In this document: positions 10,556 to 21,700 of the stretch, piece by piece
How the letters are laid out: the number at the start of each line of letters is the position of its first letter
Numbering within the stretch: position 1 is the stretch's first letter
Position numbers and translations under genes: made by a program
Notes under the pieces: generated by a model
The model's database searches: none
What the model saw: the letters and a program-made list of their open reading frames with translations, nothing else
Told to the model about the DNA's origin: nothing
Origin: Pithys albifrons albifrons
Lineage: Eukaryota > Chordata > Aves > Passeriformes > Thamnophilidae
DNA: 64,000 bases
Assembly (NCBI RefSeq): GCF_047495875.1
Contig: NC_092460.1
Span: 12,266,520 to 12,330,519 of the forward strand
Direction of reading: 5' to 3'

Positions 10556-11884
10556 TTAAATTAAATCCAATTAAAGTAAAAATAATTTTAAGACACAGAT
10601 CACTGCACAGCCTCCAAAGACAGAAGTTAAATCAGGAATCTAATGAGGGCAAAGGCTTTAAAGACCTTCTAAGGATCCTGATTGCATTAGAAGCAGATCC
10701 AGCTGTTTTAAATTTGCTGTAATAGAACAACAAACTGCTCTACAGGTGAAAACCATTCCTAATCAGATACAAAAATGGAATCCAGCTCTGACCAATTAAC
10801 CTAACGACTCCCCTGGTTAATGAGGCACAGCTGTCCCAACACAGCAGCAAAATCTGCCTTCTGGTTAAACACCAGGAGAGAGGCACAAACTGCAACCGTG
10901 TTTCACAAACAGTTCAAAACACCTCAAATTCCAGGGAAAACGGTAATCTGACATTCAGCCTAGGCCTGACACATTCAAGGGACTGTGCAGGATATGATGC
11001 AGCTCAACACTGATGTATTAATATTTTCAACCAGGAAAAAACATAAGTTGATTTTATGTGTTTTAAACCATCCCTACTCTACCTGCAAGATCCACACTAA
11101 CATTGTTCAATAGAAAGGGATGAGGAGGGAATAGGATTTTGTTGGTTTATTTCATAGGAAACGGCATCGGAATAAGAGGCACAAGAAAGCAACATTTGAA
11201 AATATGGTTTGCATTAAAGACTTATTTAGTGAATAAAGTACATGGAATTAAAGAATCCCCATGGCTGTGGAATTCATGAAGTGAATGACAACAAGCAACA
11301 ACTAGAAGTTCTCCAACTTTTAAAGCATCCTATTAGTTTGGAGGTGGGAATTTAACTGGATACAGGGGAGAAAGTTATGGTCATTACAAAGAGTATGGTG
11401 GGAAAAAGAAAAACACTACAGCAGCAGAACTTCATCCCACCTTAGCCAATCCCTCTTTTAAACAACAATAACAGGACACACAAACTGCTTACAGCTACTT
11501 GAACCCAAGGCTTTCACTAGACTGCAGAAGACTCAAAGACTAGTTGTGACTTCAGAGAGCTTTAACTCCAGAAAAAAAACCCCACCTCGTACATATTTTT
11601 AATTATAAAGCAACAAGTAAACTCTTCTCACTCTAAACATACATACCTAAGCACATCACACATGTGTATTTATGCGTGTATTTATATACTTTTGTGCATC
11701 AACAGCGCTCATTCCACACTTCTACGCACCTGCCCGTCCACACCCCCGAGCCGCGGATTTTACGCCGCCACAAGCGGAGCCGGGAAGCGCCTCGGAGGGT
11801 CTGGGAGCAACGAGCGGGGGTTCGGCCCCGCAGGGACCGCGCCCGCCGGAGCCGGTGCCGCCCGCCGAGACTCAGGCTGGGAGC
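10556..11884. other. Intergenic, AT-rich, no gene recognised
   Basis: No exon, repeat family or RNA gene was recognised between the PHF7L tail and the GC-rich NOL8 promoter. From about 10,468 the sequence no longer matches PHF7L copy 2, so this is where the PHF7L duplication ends. In human, NOL8 is head-to-head with CENPP. No CENPP first exon was seen on the minus strand here. Confidence 0.6.
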
Positions 11885-12370
11885 ACAGACGTGCCCCGGG
11901 GGCGCGGCCGGGAACGGGGAGCCGCGGGCAGCGGGACCGGGGGACGGCACCGGGGAGCCGCGAGCGGCGGCACCGGGGGTTGGAGCGGAGCTGCCGGGAA
12001 CGGGGAGCCGCGGGCGGCGGGACCGGGGGACGAGATGAGCGGCCGGAAACGGGGAGCTGCGGGCAGTGGAACCGAGCGGATCGGCCGGGAACGGGGAGCC
12101 GCGGGCGGCGGGACCGAGGGACGGAAGGGATGAGCGGCCGGGAACGGGGAGCCGCGGGCGGCGGGACCGAGGGACGGAAGGGATGAGCGGCCGGGAACGG
12201 GGAGCCGCGGGCGGCGGGACCGGGGGACGAGATGAGCGGCCGGAAACGGGGAGCTGCGGGCAGTGGAACCGAGCGGATCGGCCGGGAACGGGGAGCCGCG
12301 GGCGGCGGGACCGAGGGACGGAAGGGATGAGCGGCCGGGAACGGGGAGCCGCGGGCGGCGGGACCCAGGG
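11885..12370 (+). repeat. 53-bp GC-rich minisatellite upstream of NOL8
   Basis: These are repeats of a unit containing gagcggccgggaacgggg and gccgcgggcggcgggaccg. Successive copies start 53 bases apart (for example the ATG-containing words at 12,130 and 12,183), and variant units carry aaacggggagctgcgggcag. The array sits in a CpG island. Long open frames on both strands over it arise from repeat periodicity and stop-poor GC content. It is the same length in unit B (52,559-53,044). Confidence 0.88.
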
Positions 12371-12700
12371 GCGGGTCAGCTGTTCCCGCGCCCGGCGCGC
12401 GCCCCCCGCGCCTTTCGAAACGCGCGCCAAGCCCGCGCGCTGCGCGCGTCTGGACGCTACCACTGCTGCTTCCCGAGCGGGGGGCGGCCGGTCGCGCCTT
12501 CTTTCCCCTCCTTCTGAAAGAACGGCGCCGCTGAAGGGACAGTAGCAAAGCTCCTCGTTAGACACGAATGGGAAAAGCGTTGCTTTGGCGGTTGCTCCTG
12601 TGTTTTTGTTAATTTCTGCTCATGTATTGCAGAAAACGCCCCTGCTTTTCTTCGTGATTGGTTACGCCCAAGGCGCCCTTCGTCACAAGACCCAGCCCAT
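12371..12700 (+). promoter_or_regulatory. NOL8 CpG-island promoter with inverted CCAAT box
   Basis: This CpG-dense region leads into the first NOL8 exon. An inverted CCAAT box (ATTGG in gattggttac) lies near 12,656, about 45 bases upstream of the candidate start codon exon. No TATA box is evident, consistent with a housekeeping promoter. The transcription start was not determined. Confidence 0.5.
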
Positions 12701-15700
12701 GTGTTCCCACCACACTTGACCGGCGGGAAACATGAAGCCTGCAGAGAACCCGGCTGCCTAACGAGGCGGAACCCTTTCCGCGTGAGAGCTGGGAAGAGGT
12801 GCTGGGGGGAAGGTAAATCGAGTGTCGCCGCGGGGAGGGCACATGGGGGCGGTGAGGGAGGGGGGCGGCGGGGCCGGCGGCGAGGGGCTGTTCCTCGGGC
12901 CCCCTTTGCCGGGTGGGGGTCTCTCGGGCCGGGCCCGGGCCCCTCTGCCGGGCGTCCCTCGGCAGCTCCTGACGCGGTCGGGTCTGTGCGGGTCTCCCAT
13001 GCTTCCGATAGAGCACCCCGGGTTATGCGGTAACGAGCCGCTGCCATTCACGATCGCGCAGCCGGTGATGCGATTCGAGGTTTAAGGCAGCCCCCGGTGC
13101 GGAGCAGCAGCGCGGGGTTTGCGGGCGCTGGACAGAGCAGGGAGCGCTGTTGGGGGAGCGATTTGCCCGTAATTTGACATTCCAGGCGCACTGGCCCCTG
13201 CGGCGCCAGTGTCGGTGAGCTGTTGTTGTCTCCCCGCAGGAAAGCGGAGCGTGTGTTCCTGGTGTGATGCTTTGACTTCAGGCATAGAGAAGGAACAGGT
13301 TTCCAAGCGTTTGTATGTTGGAGGGCTTGGCCATACGGTGTCTAAGGCCGAACTGGAGGAAAGATTTGAGAAGTTTGGGCATGTTTTGGATGCAGAAATT
13401 ATTACCAGAAAAGATGATCAGGGTATGTTTTGTTTTATCTTTTCAAGGTTCATTGCTTTTCAGTTTGAAGCGTGAAATGGAATTTTTGCTTCAGAGTCAC
13501 TTTATTTTCACAAAATAGCTTAATTTTCAGTTTTAAAGGAAACGCTGATATTACACAGAAGTTAACTGGATGTTTGTCATTGATCAGGGAACCCTGTGAA
13601 AACTTTTGCCTACGTCAGTGTCAGCATTTCTGATGCCGAGCTTAGAAAGTGTAAGTACATCTTTCTGGTTTTTACTTGTTGATGTTTTTGAGCCAGGTTG
13701 TTTTACTGATAACACATCTGATGTCACAACAGGATGTGGTCAAGGTAGAGCTTGTTTTATTCTGTTGCCTTCTTTAAGCTTCAATTTTATGGGTACCTTT
13801 CAGGTACAAACTTAAACCAAGTGAGCAGTGAGGTGTAATATCACGCTAAAGAAACGTCAGCCTGTCATAGAAGGAGGTGTAGTGAAGTCTGGGCTGTGCT
13901 TCTTTAACGTAAAAAATACTTATTTTCCCATCTCGTTGTTTTGCAGGCATGTCAATTTTAAATAAAACAAAATGGAAAGGAGGGACACTGCAAATTGAGT
14001 TGGCCAAAGAAAGCTTTTTGCACAGGTAAAAATCAGTTTTTAAAAATGCGTGTTGCTGCTCAAGTTACCCCTCTTCTGTTTATCTGATAATATTATGGCT
14101 GTGCTTTCATCTTCTACACTCTTTCAGTTTTCATAGAGAGTGGTGGAGTGTTGATTCATGTGTGATACTGCAACGTGATTTATGTTGTTATTCCCTTAAA
14201 GGGAACGTCAAGGTGTTGATTCCTTGAGCAGTGGGTGGTTGCTGTTCTGTGGGAGGGGGTCCCTGCCAGCTCGAATCCAGCACATGGGCTTTATTTAGTA
14301 GAGTACTTTTCCCATGTCTGATGTACTTCTTGGTACAGGCTTGCCACAGAGAGGGAGGAAGCAAAGCTGCAGAAAGAAAAGCCACAGAGAAATAACCAAG
14401 CATGTCTGTTGGAATCACTGAAAAAGGCTGGAGTTGTGGACTTCCACATGAAAGCAGTCCCAGGTACAGAGGTGGCAGAACACAAGGTATGCTGGGGGAG
14501 ATGTGTAAGAGAAGTAAACCAAGAAAAAGCAAGCTCATTATATCTAAATTTATGCTAAATCTCTGTGCCTTATGTAAAGACATGTAATTATTGGGGGTGA
14601 CAGTCCAAGTTGTGAAAAGTGGGCTGAAGAAATACCTCCTGTAGAGACAAGGAGAAGGCTCCTGTTATTCAGAGAGAGTGCTCAGGCATTGGAATGGGCT
14701 GCCCAGAGAGGGGGTGGATTCCCCATCCCTGGAGGTTTTTCAACTGAGCTTGGCCGTGGCACTGAGTGCCATGATCTGGTAAAGGGACTGGTGTTGGACC
14801 AAGGGTTGGACTTGATGATCTCAGAGGTCTTTTCCAACCCAATCCATTCTATGATTCTGTGATTCTTTGCAGTGACTGGAAATAATTGTGATCTGCTTGT
14901 CCCCTCTCGTGGTGTTAAATCAGGAAATGCTTTGTTCCTTGTGTATGTTGGGAATTTGCATAAGCCTGTAGCATAATGTACATTCATGTCACCCTTAAAA
15001 GCTTGTAAAGAGACTGTGTGACTTACTTTTATACAGCACATAATTTTTGGTGGCTGGGCTGTCAGGAACTGCTCTCTGTGCTTCACATTCAGGATTAGGG
15101 TCTGCACGTGCTTACAAGAGGAAGATTAAAATCACTGAACATGCAAATTAAGACAGGAAAAATAATATTAATTGGAAAGTTTTGAAAATTATTTGCAAAG
15201 CACAGAATGGTGCTAGAGGGATTTTTGTGTGTGTGTGGCAAAGGGGAAGAGAGCAAAATAATAGTGATTCTGTCTGTGCAGTGGCTGCTGTTAACTCATA
15301 AACCAGAAGCCATATATTAGACATAGTACTTGCAAAGTAAAGAAATTTACTACTTTGTTATCATTCTTTATTTGCAGGTCGTAGAAGTTTGGGGTTTTGG
15401 TTGGCTTTGGGTTTTGTTGTTTTTGAGAAGGAAGCTGGCTAAGTTGCACAGTACGATTATATCTCACTAAAGAGCATAAACAAAAATGAATTAGTCACAG
15501 ATGGTTCTTTTATTAGTAGTTCTGTTATCCAAGAACAAACATCTTTCTCTGTTCCAGGGTTACTTCCACTCTCTTTTTGTTTAACACCGTTTACTTTTCT
15601 TTTCCTATAGAAGTGGGTTGTTGGTAAATTTGGCAGAGTCTTGCCTGTCCTCCACCTCAGGAATCCGCAAAAGAATAAAATATCCTTTTCCTACTGTCTG

Positions 15701-18700
15701 GGCATAGGCACAGTTCCCTTCCTTCTTCTGTCATATGGAGAAACAGTTGCTGAACAGTCTTAATTTTGATTGCTATGTCAGACTCAATTTACTGAATCCC
15801 TCAAGTGTGTCTTGCAGTAAATTTGTGTGATTTGGAGCAGTTTCTTAGACTGCACAAGTCAGTTGCTTAAAGACATGAGATGAAAAAGGGCTCCTTGTTG
15901 TCCTTTCGTGTAGAATTCAGCCTGTTCAGAAAGACTCGAGTCTGTTTGCTGGAGGAATCTTGTTTTAATTCCTTAACTCAGACCAACGTTGTGAAATATG
16001 ACCCCTCAAAGTACTGCCATAACCTGAGGAAGCTGGAGCCAGACCGGGCACAAGCAGCTCCTGTGCCTGAGCTCACCCAGCACTTGGAAGGGAGAGATGT
16101 CAGTGCAAACAGGAAACGACAAGGAGAGTTCTCTGGGATGAAGAAACCACCTAAAAAACCGAGGCCACTGTGCAGTGAGGCCCTGAATGGAGCAGCAGCT
16201 CTGTCCTCTGGGTGCCAGCCCCGTCCAAAACACACCAGCTCACCACAACTCAGCCAGAGATCAAACCCCAAACCCAATGACGAGTTGAAATTGCCTCCAT
16301 CGAGGAGTCTGGATAGTAAAACGCCAGGCAAAGGTTTATCATCAGATCAGAGGAATGTTAGTGGAGTTACAGCTCGAAATAACACGAGTGTTTCTGACAG
16401 TGATGTTGATTCTGAAGAGGAGATCAGAGCCATGGTAAAGAAAGAGACAGAAAAATGGAAAGCTGGAAATGCTGAGACTGAAAGTGACCCCTTGGAAATC
16501 GCTGGGGATGATTTTGGATTAAAATACAGTAGTCACTGGTCCTTAAGCAAGCCAGATGCCATGAAGAAAACCACTAAAGGAAGTTACAAAGAGACTGTGG
16601 AATATGGTAATGATTATGATTCAGCAGGTACAGATGAAATTATTGCTGAAGGTAAAACTCCAGATCCAAATAGCAGCAAAACTGCAATTTTAGAAGATTC
16701 TGAACAGATGAAGGTGGAAAGTAAAAAAATCCTAGCTAACAAAAAAAGTGCTTTGTTAAATGACTCATCACTGAAAACTCAAAATGTAGAAGGAGAACAC
16801 ATTGAAAAAAAGTGGAAAATTAAAAAATCCAAAATTGGTGCATTGCAAACTTCAGCAGTTACCAGTACAGCAGAGACAAGTGATAGTGAGAGCTCTCACT
16901 CGGAGTCTGAGCAAGGGGAGTCTGAAATCAGTTCTGACTATGAGTCCATGATGCAAAACTGTTACCGCTTAGACCTTTCCTTACATGACTTAAAAGCATT
17001 GGCTGCCAAAAACACTGGGACACCTGCAGAGGAATCTGATGGTGCACAGAGTTCTGCTCAGTCCCCTGCTGAAGAAAATCCTAAGGGTAATGCAAATAAA
17101 CCAAAACTTCCTAAATGTCACCCTGCAGATAAAAAAAAAAAGCATCTCTCCTGACGATGTGCTGGCTGATATTTTAGCAGGGGAGAATAAGGAAAGCTCC
17201 AAGGGACAAAATAATTCACGTTTGAAATATCAGCCCTTCAGGGGAATGGGGTCCCTTTGTGTGAAAGAGTCAACTAAGGACAGTACTGGGTTAAAAAAGG
17301 GGTCTGTAGGTTTAGGACTTGGAGCTTGTGTATTTTCTTCTGGGGAGGAGTCATCTAAAAGACAGCCCAAGAACCATCCATTGTGTGCACTTCAAGTCAG
17401 CAGTAAAAAGAGACAAAATGTGCCCAGTGAGCAGCATGAGGCACCGTCACCTGGTGCCTCCTCAGCAGATGAGAGACATCAGCCTGTTTCCAGGCCATGT
17501 TTACAGGGGAAGAAAAAAGACAGGAGTTCTCCACAAGACCACAGTTCAGAGCATGGAGCTGCCTCTCCCAGCCTTGATCAGAGTGACAGTGAGAGCAGTG
17601 ACAGGGACAGCAACGCTGCAGGGGCTCTGAAACACGTTAAACGGCAACGGGAGAGCCCAAAACTGCTTTCCAAAAAAATGAAGATGAATGTAAGCAATAA
17701 AAAGCCAGAACGCGAAGCTAATACATGTGAGAACAGGAAGACAAGCCTTCCAGAAGATAAGGAGCTTTGTCTTCATGCTACTGCTTCAAAGGAATCTGCA
17801 AGAGACAAACAGGAGCAGGACAACCAGAGGAGGCTGGCGGCTCTGGAGGAGAGACACAGGGAGAGAGAACTCCAAAAGAAACTCATTCAAGGAGCACTTT
17901 CGAATCTGGTAATTACACTCACAACTTTTATCTGAATAGTCCAGAGTACAAGGAAAAGGGTAATTAATGTATGTGAATTAAGATTCCTAAAAATCATAGT
18001 CTGGATCTTCTGATACATTGCCAGTTTTGAGTATATATAAAATCCTGCATACCTCGTCCCTGGAATGCCTCTGGAGTTGCAGGAGGAATAGCAGAGGTCA
18101 TGGAAACGCCTTTTAGATACTTCTGTATTAGTGCAGCAAGTACTTGCTGTGTTTGACCTGACATTTCCCCCTTTCCTAGGACGGCCAGCCAGCAGGGAAG
18201 CACAAACACATCCTATTCGATTCAGACACGGAAAATGAGACGTTGAAAAAAGACGCAAGTTTGGGAAATATGCCTGGAGAAGTAAGTGTTATTAGGCAAA
18301 AGCCCTGTGTGACCATGCCTTTTGTTCTGAAGATTAGATTTCCTAGTGAAGTGCCAGAGAAATGTAGGTAAGTTTTGAATTAACATCAGACAGGTTTGAC
18401 AGTACTTAACCATTCATCTAAGAAAGCTTGAGAGCTTGGAGAATTTGGAAGGAGTTTGAGATTGGTACAGAAGGTATTCTAACTTAGAAGAGAAAGAACT
18501 TCTGTATAATTAGTGTTGAAATTCCTCTGCTTTTAGGCAAAGGCAGGGGAGGAGATTGGGCTTGAGCAGTACAGAAGTACTCTGCTCTTTCTGAGACTGG
18601 ATGAACTGCTAAGGCAGTATCTTGTTTTTGTTGAGCTCCAAAGAACTGTGTAAGGTTTCGTCTTTACTATCATTAGCAGACTCCTCATGATTTTACTGCC

Positions 18701-21700
18701 ATGGTTTAGTACAATTAAATACTTATTTTTTTCTCAAATAGAACTTCTTATCTATGACATTTTTTAATCGCATCTCTGCTAAAACTTTAAAGCATTGGGT
18801 TTGCTTTTGTTGGGATTTTGCCTTATAAATGTATTGAGATTAGGACCATTATTGTTATTTAGCCATTGACATTTTTACCTTCCTTGATGTAATCAGAAAT
18901 TTGCAATTTTTTAACTGTTGTAAAATCTGAGTTGCCCATTTGTAATGGTTCTACCCATGGCTTCCTCAGTAACCACTGTATCTAAGGAAGTTACAAGTAT
19001 TCCACATGTGTCTTCCACATAGTAGGGGAGGAGGGGTTTTTGGTTTTGGTTGTCCCTTTTTCCTTGGCCGGGGTTGCTGGTGGGAGAGGCTGGAGTCTGA
19101 TCCCTTCGGTTGCTGGTGGTTCTCCTGTCCTGGGTGAGATTGTTTCATGCTTGTTCCCCTTCCTTGAAGTTTTTAATTGTGTTTGTCTGTTTCATTTGGG
19201 TTTTTTTTGGTTTGGTTTTGTTTCTTCCCAATTTTCTTGTTGATCAGTCCCCTTTTCCCTTTCCCCTGGGGGTGGGATCCTACGTACTGTGTACACAGTG
19301 TGATTGTGAATGTTAGAAAATATAATTTCTTCTTTTTATTCATTTCAGTTTCTTTTGAGTTAATTTCTTTTCAGTGTTTCTTCCGTTTGCTGGGGAGGCT
19401 TTTGAGAGGGGGGAAGGGGGGCCAGTCGAGAGTTGGTAAAAAGCTAGGCTAAACCTGGACACCATTACGTGGATATTTTGCCCATGATGAAATGGAATAA
19501 TCATAATTTTAATTTTATAATTATAAACCAGAGTTGCACGAGGTGTGTATACAAGATAAGATTGGCAGCATGTTGATCAGTGCTGGAAATGCACAGGGTT
19601 GTGCAGGAAATCCACTTTTTCGGGAAAACTGGAAAGCACATGGACAAAGTTGGTACTGATTTATATTCTCAGATGTAAATAACCTCCTTCTTTTGTTTTT
19701 CCTTTTTGTTTAACAAAGGATACATCTGCTCCCAAGCCTTCAGGCAAACTGTTTGACAGCAGTGAGGACGAGGAAGACAACACGGACAATGAACGATTCA
19801 TAATTAAGCCACAGTTTGAAGGCAAAGCTGGGGAAAAAGTGAGTGAACCCATCACTGGAATTTAGTTTTCCTCTGAGAGTCTATAGGGCCACTTCAGAGG
19901 AACAGAACTGGTAGGCTTGTATTATTACTGAGTATGATTTATATCAATTTACAATAGAATTCCCTTCAACAGAGGAAAGAGTGGCCATGGAGGAAATAAT
20001 GTGTGGTGTTATCTTTGTATCCAAAGAAATTCCTGGAAAAGGCCTCAAGAGCTAAAGATTATTAGTATGTTGCCATGAAGTATGAAAAGAAAGGGATTGA
20101 ACGTTGCTGATTTCCTCCTCCAGTGCTTAAGAGCACTTGTTTCATTTGTTTAGCTCCTGAGGCTGCAGTCCCGATTTGGCACCGATGAAAGATTCCGCAT
20201 GGACGCCCGATTCCTGGAGAGTGACAGTGAGGAGGAAGGTAAAGCTGCCCATACTTCCTGGTTACTGGTAGTAATGGAGCCATATCATGGAGCTTTAGCT
20301 TTTGAAGCACCTTATGGCCTCCTTTGGCTTCTTTGGTGATCCCTTAAAAGAAAACCACCCACCTCTGCTGTGGCTCTGCATGGGAAACACCAGGGGTGGC
20401 TGTGCTTTCTTAAAGGTGTATGCTGCAAAAGTATTTGGAACAGCTGAGTGAGGCACATGTGCCTAATAAAACAACATTTGAGACTATTTTTAATACAGCA
20501 TGATATCAGAATGTGTTTATCCACATTGAAAAACTGGGTAAGCGGTGACTTAGAAAAACCCCCTTTTGGATCATTATATTCATTTAAACTGTTTGTTTTG
20601 TAGCCATCCTGCAGCCTGTGGCTGATTTGGCAGTCTTAAGTAGGGTCATTTTTTTTCTTTAGCAGCAGAAGGCAGAAAAGCTGAAAATAGAAAAAGTTTG
20701 AATATCCACCCCCAAGAAAAAGAAATTAACCCAGTTTTCAGGATTCAATTTCTTTCTGAAACTTAAATTTTTGCCTCACTCTGCTATTCCCTTCATTGCT
20801 TCCATGTGATCTTCTGTAGAGCATCAGCAGTGGCAGAGGGGTTGCAGTTACATGACAGCAGCAGGAAACATGTTAAATACCTGATCTGGCCTTCACATGA
20901 AATAGATGCCCAGAACTGTTCTAACCCAAGATTTTCTACAGTGCAAGGGACAAAGTCTCTGAGTAGCTTTTAGATAAAGGAAGCGATGTGTTGATAGACG
21001 TGAGCTCTGCTAGTACTGTAGTGATACTATGCATCAAATATCACAGGCTCAGCAGGGAAAATATAATGTATTTCTTGTTATCTTAGCAGAGACAAAGAGC
21101 TTGAAGGCAGATGAGGAAGACGAACTTGCTGCAGAGAAAAAGAAAACTCTGCAGATACTGGGAAGCCTCTTGAACATCAACCTGGAACAGCCTAAGCCAA
21201 GTAAAACAGCAACAAGTGCCAAGAAATTCAAGTATGAATCATCTGCCATCAGTGAAGGAGTTCTAGGGTGGCTTCAGTTTTGCCGGTGTTTCCTAACCAA
21301 AATTTCTGCCTAGATGGCTGAGGAAAGTACTTCCTTTCTTGTGTGTATTTGAAGTCAGTATTTAATGGAATTCCCAGGCACTGACTAGCAGGGACTTTCT
21401 AAATGTCAATTACATTTTGGAGAGATTTTGGTGAAGAAGCCAATTTGAATTTGTATCCTACTGTAAAGGTTTGGGGTAGCTTTCATTTGAGCCTTTAGAG
21501 TGTCTCATGGTTTCTCTTTGCCTTTCTATTTTCTTAGAGACATTAATGCCCTCCGTTACGATCCCACCAGACAGGACCACGCAGTTTTTGAAAGGAAACC
21601 AAGTACTACAGAAAAGGAGAGGTAATATTACAGCTTGGTAACTATAGTTGTGATGTTTCTCCCCTTAGAGAGAAGCCTATGGCAGCAGACTGAGTTTGAA

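Noticed and set aside
11699..12565. Long GC-rich frames on both strands (262-288 codons minus, 153-174 codons plus)
   Set aside because: They lie over the CpG minisatellite, are Arg/Pro/Gly-rich in all frames, and show no domain or splice context.
13209..13239. ATG at 13,209 as the NOL8 start
   Set aside because: It lies upstream of a good acceptor (tctccccgcag at 13,229-13,239) and its in-frame residues look intronic. The exon at 12,701-12,812 fits in phase, although it too is unproven.
15880..15987. N-terminal extension of the large NOL8 reading frame
   Set aside because: The segment is the 3' part of the U12 intron, including the branch site. The true exon begins at 15,988.
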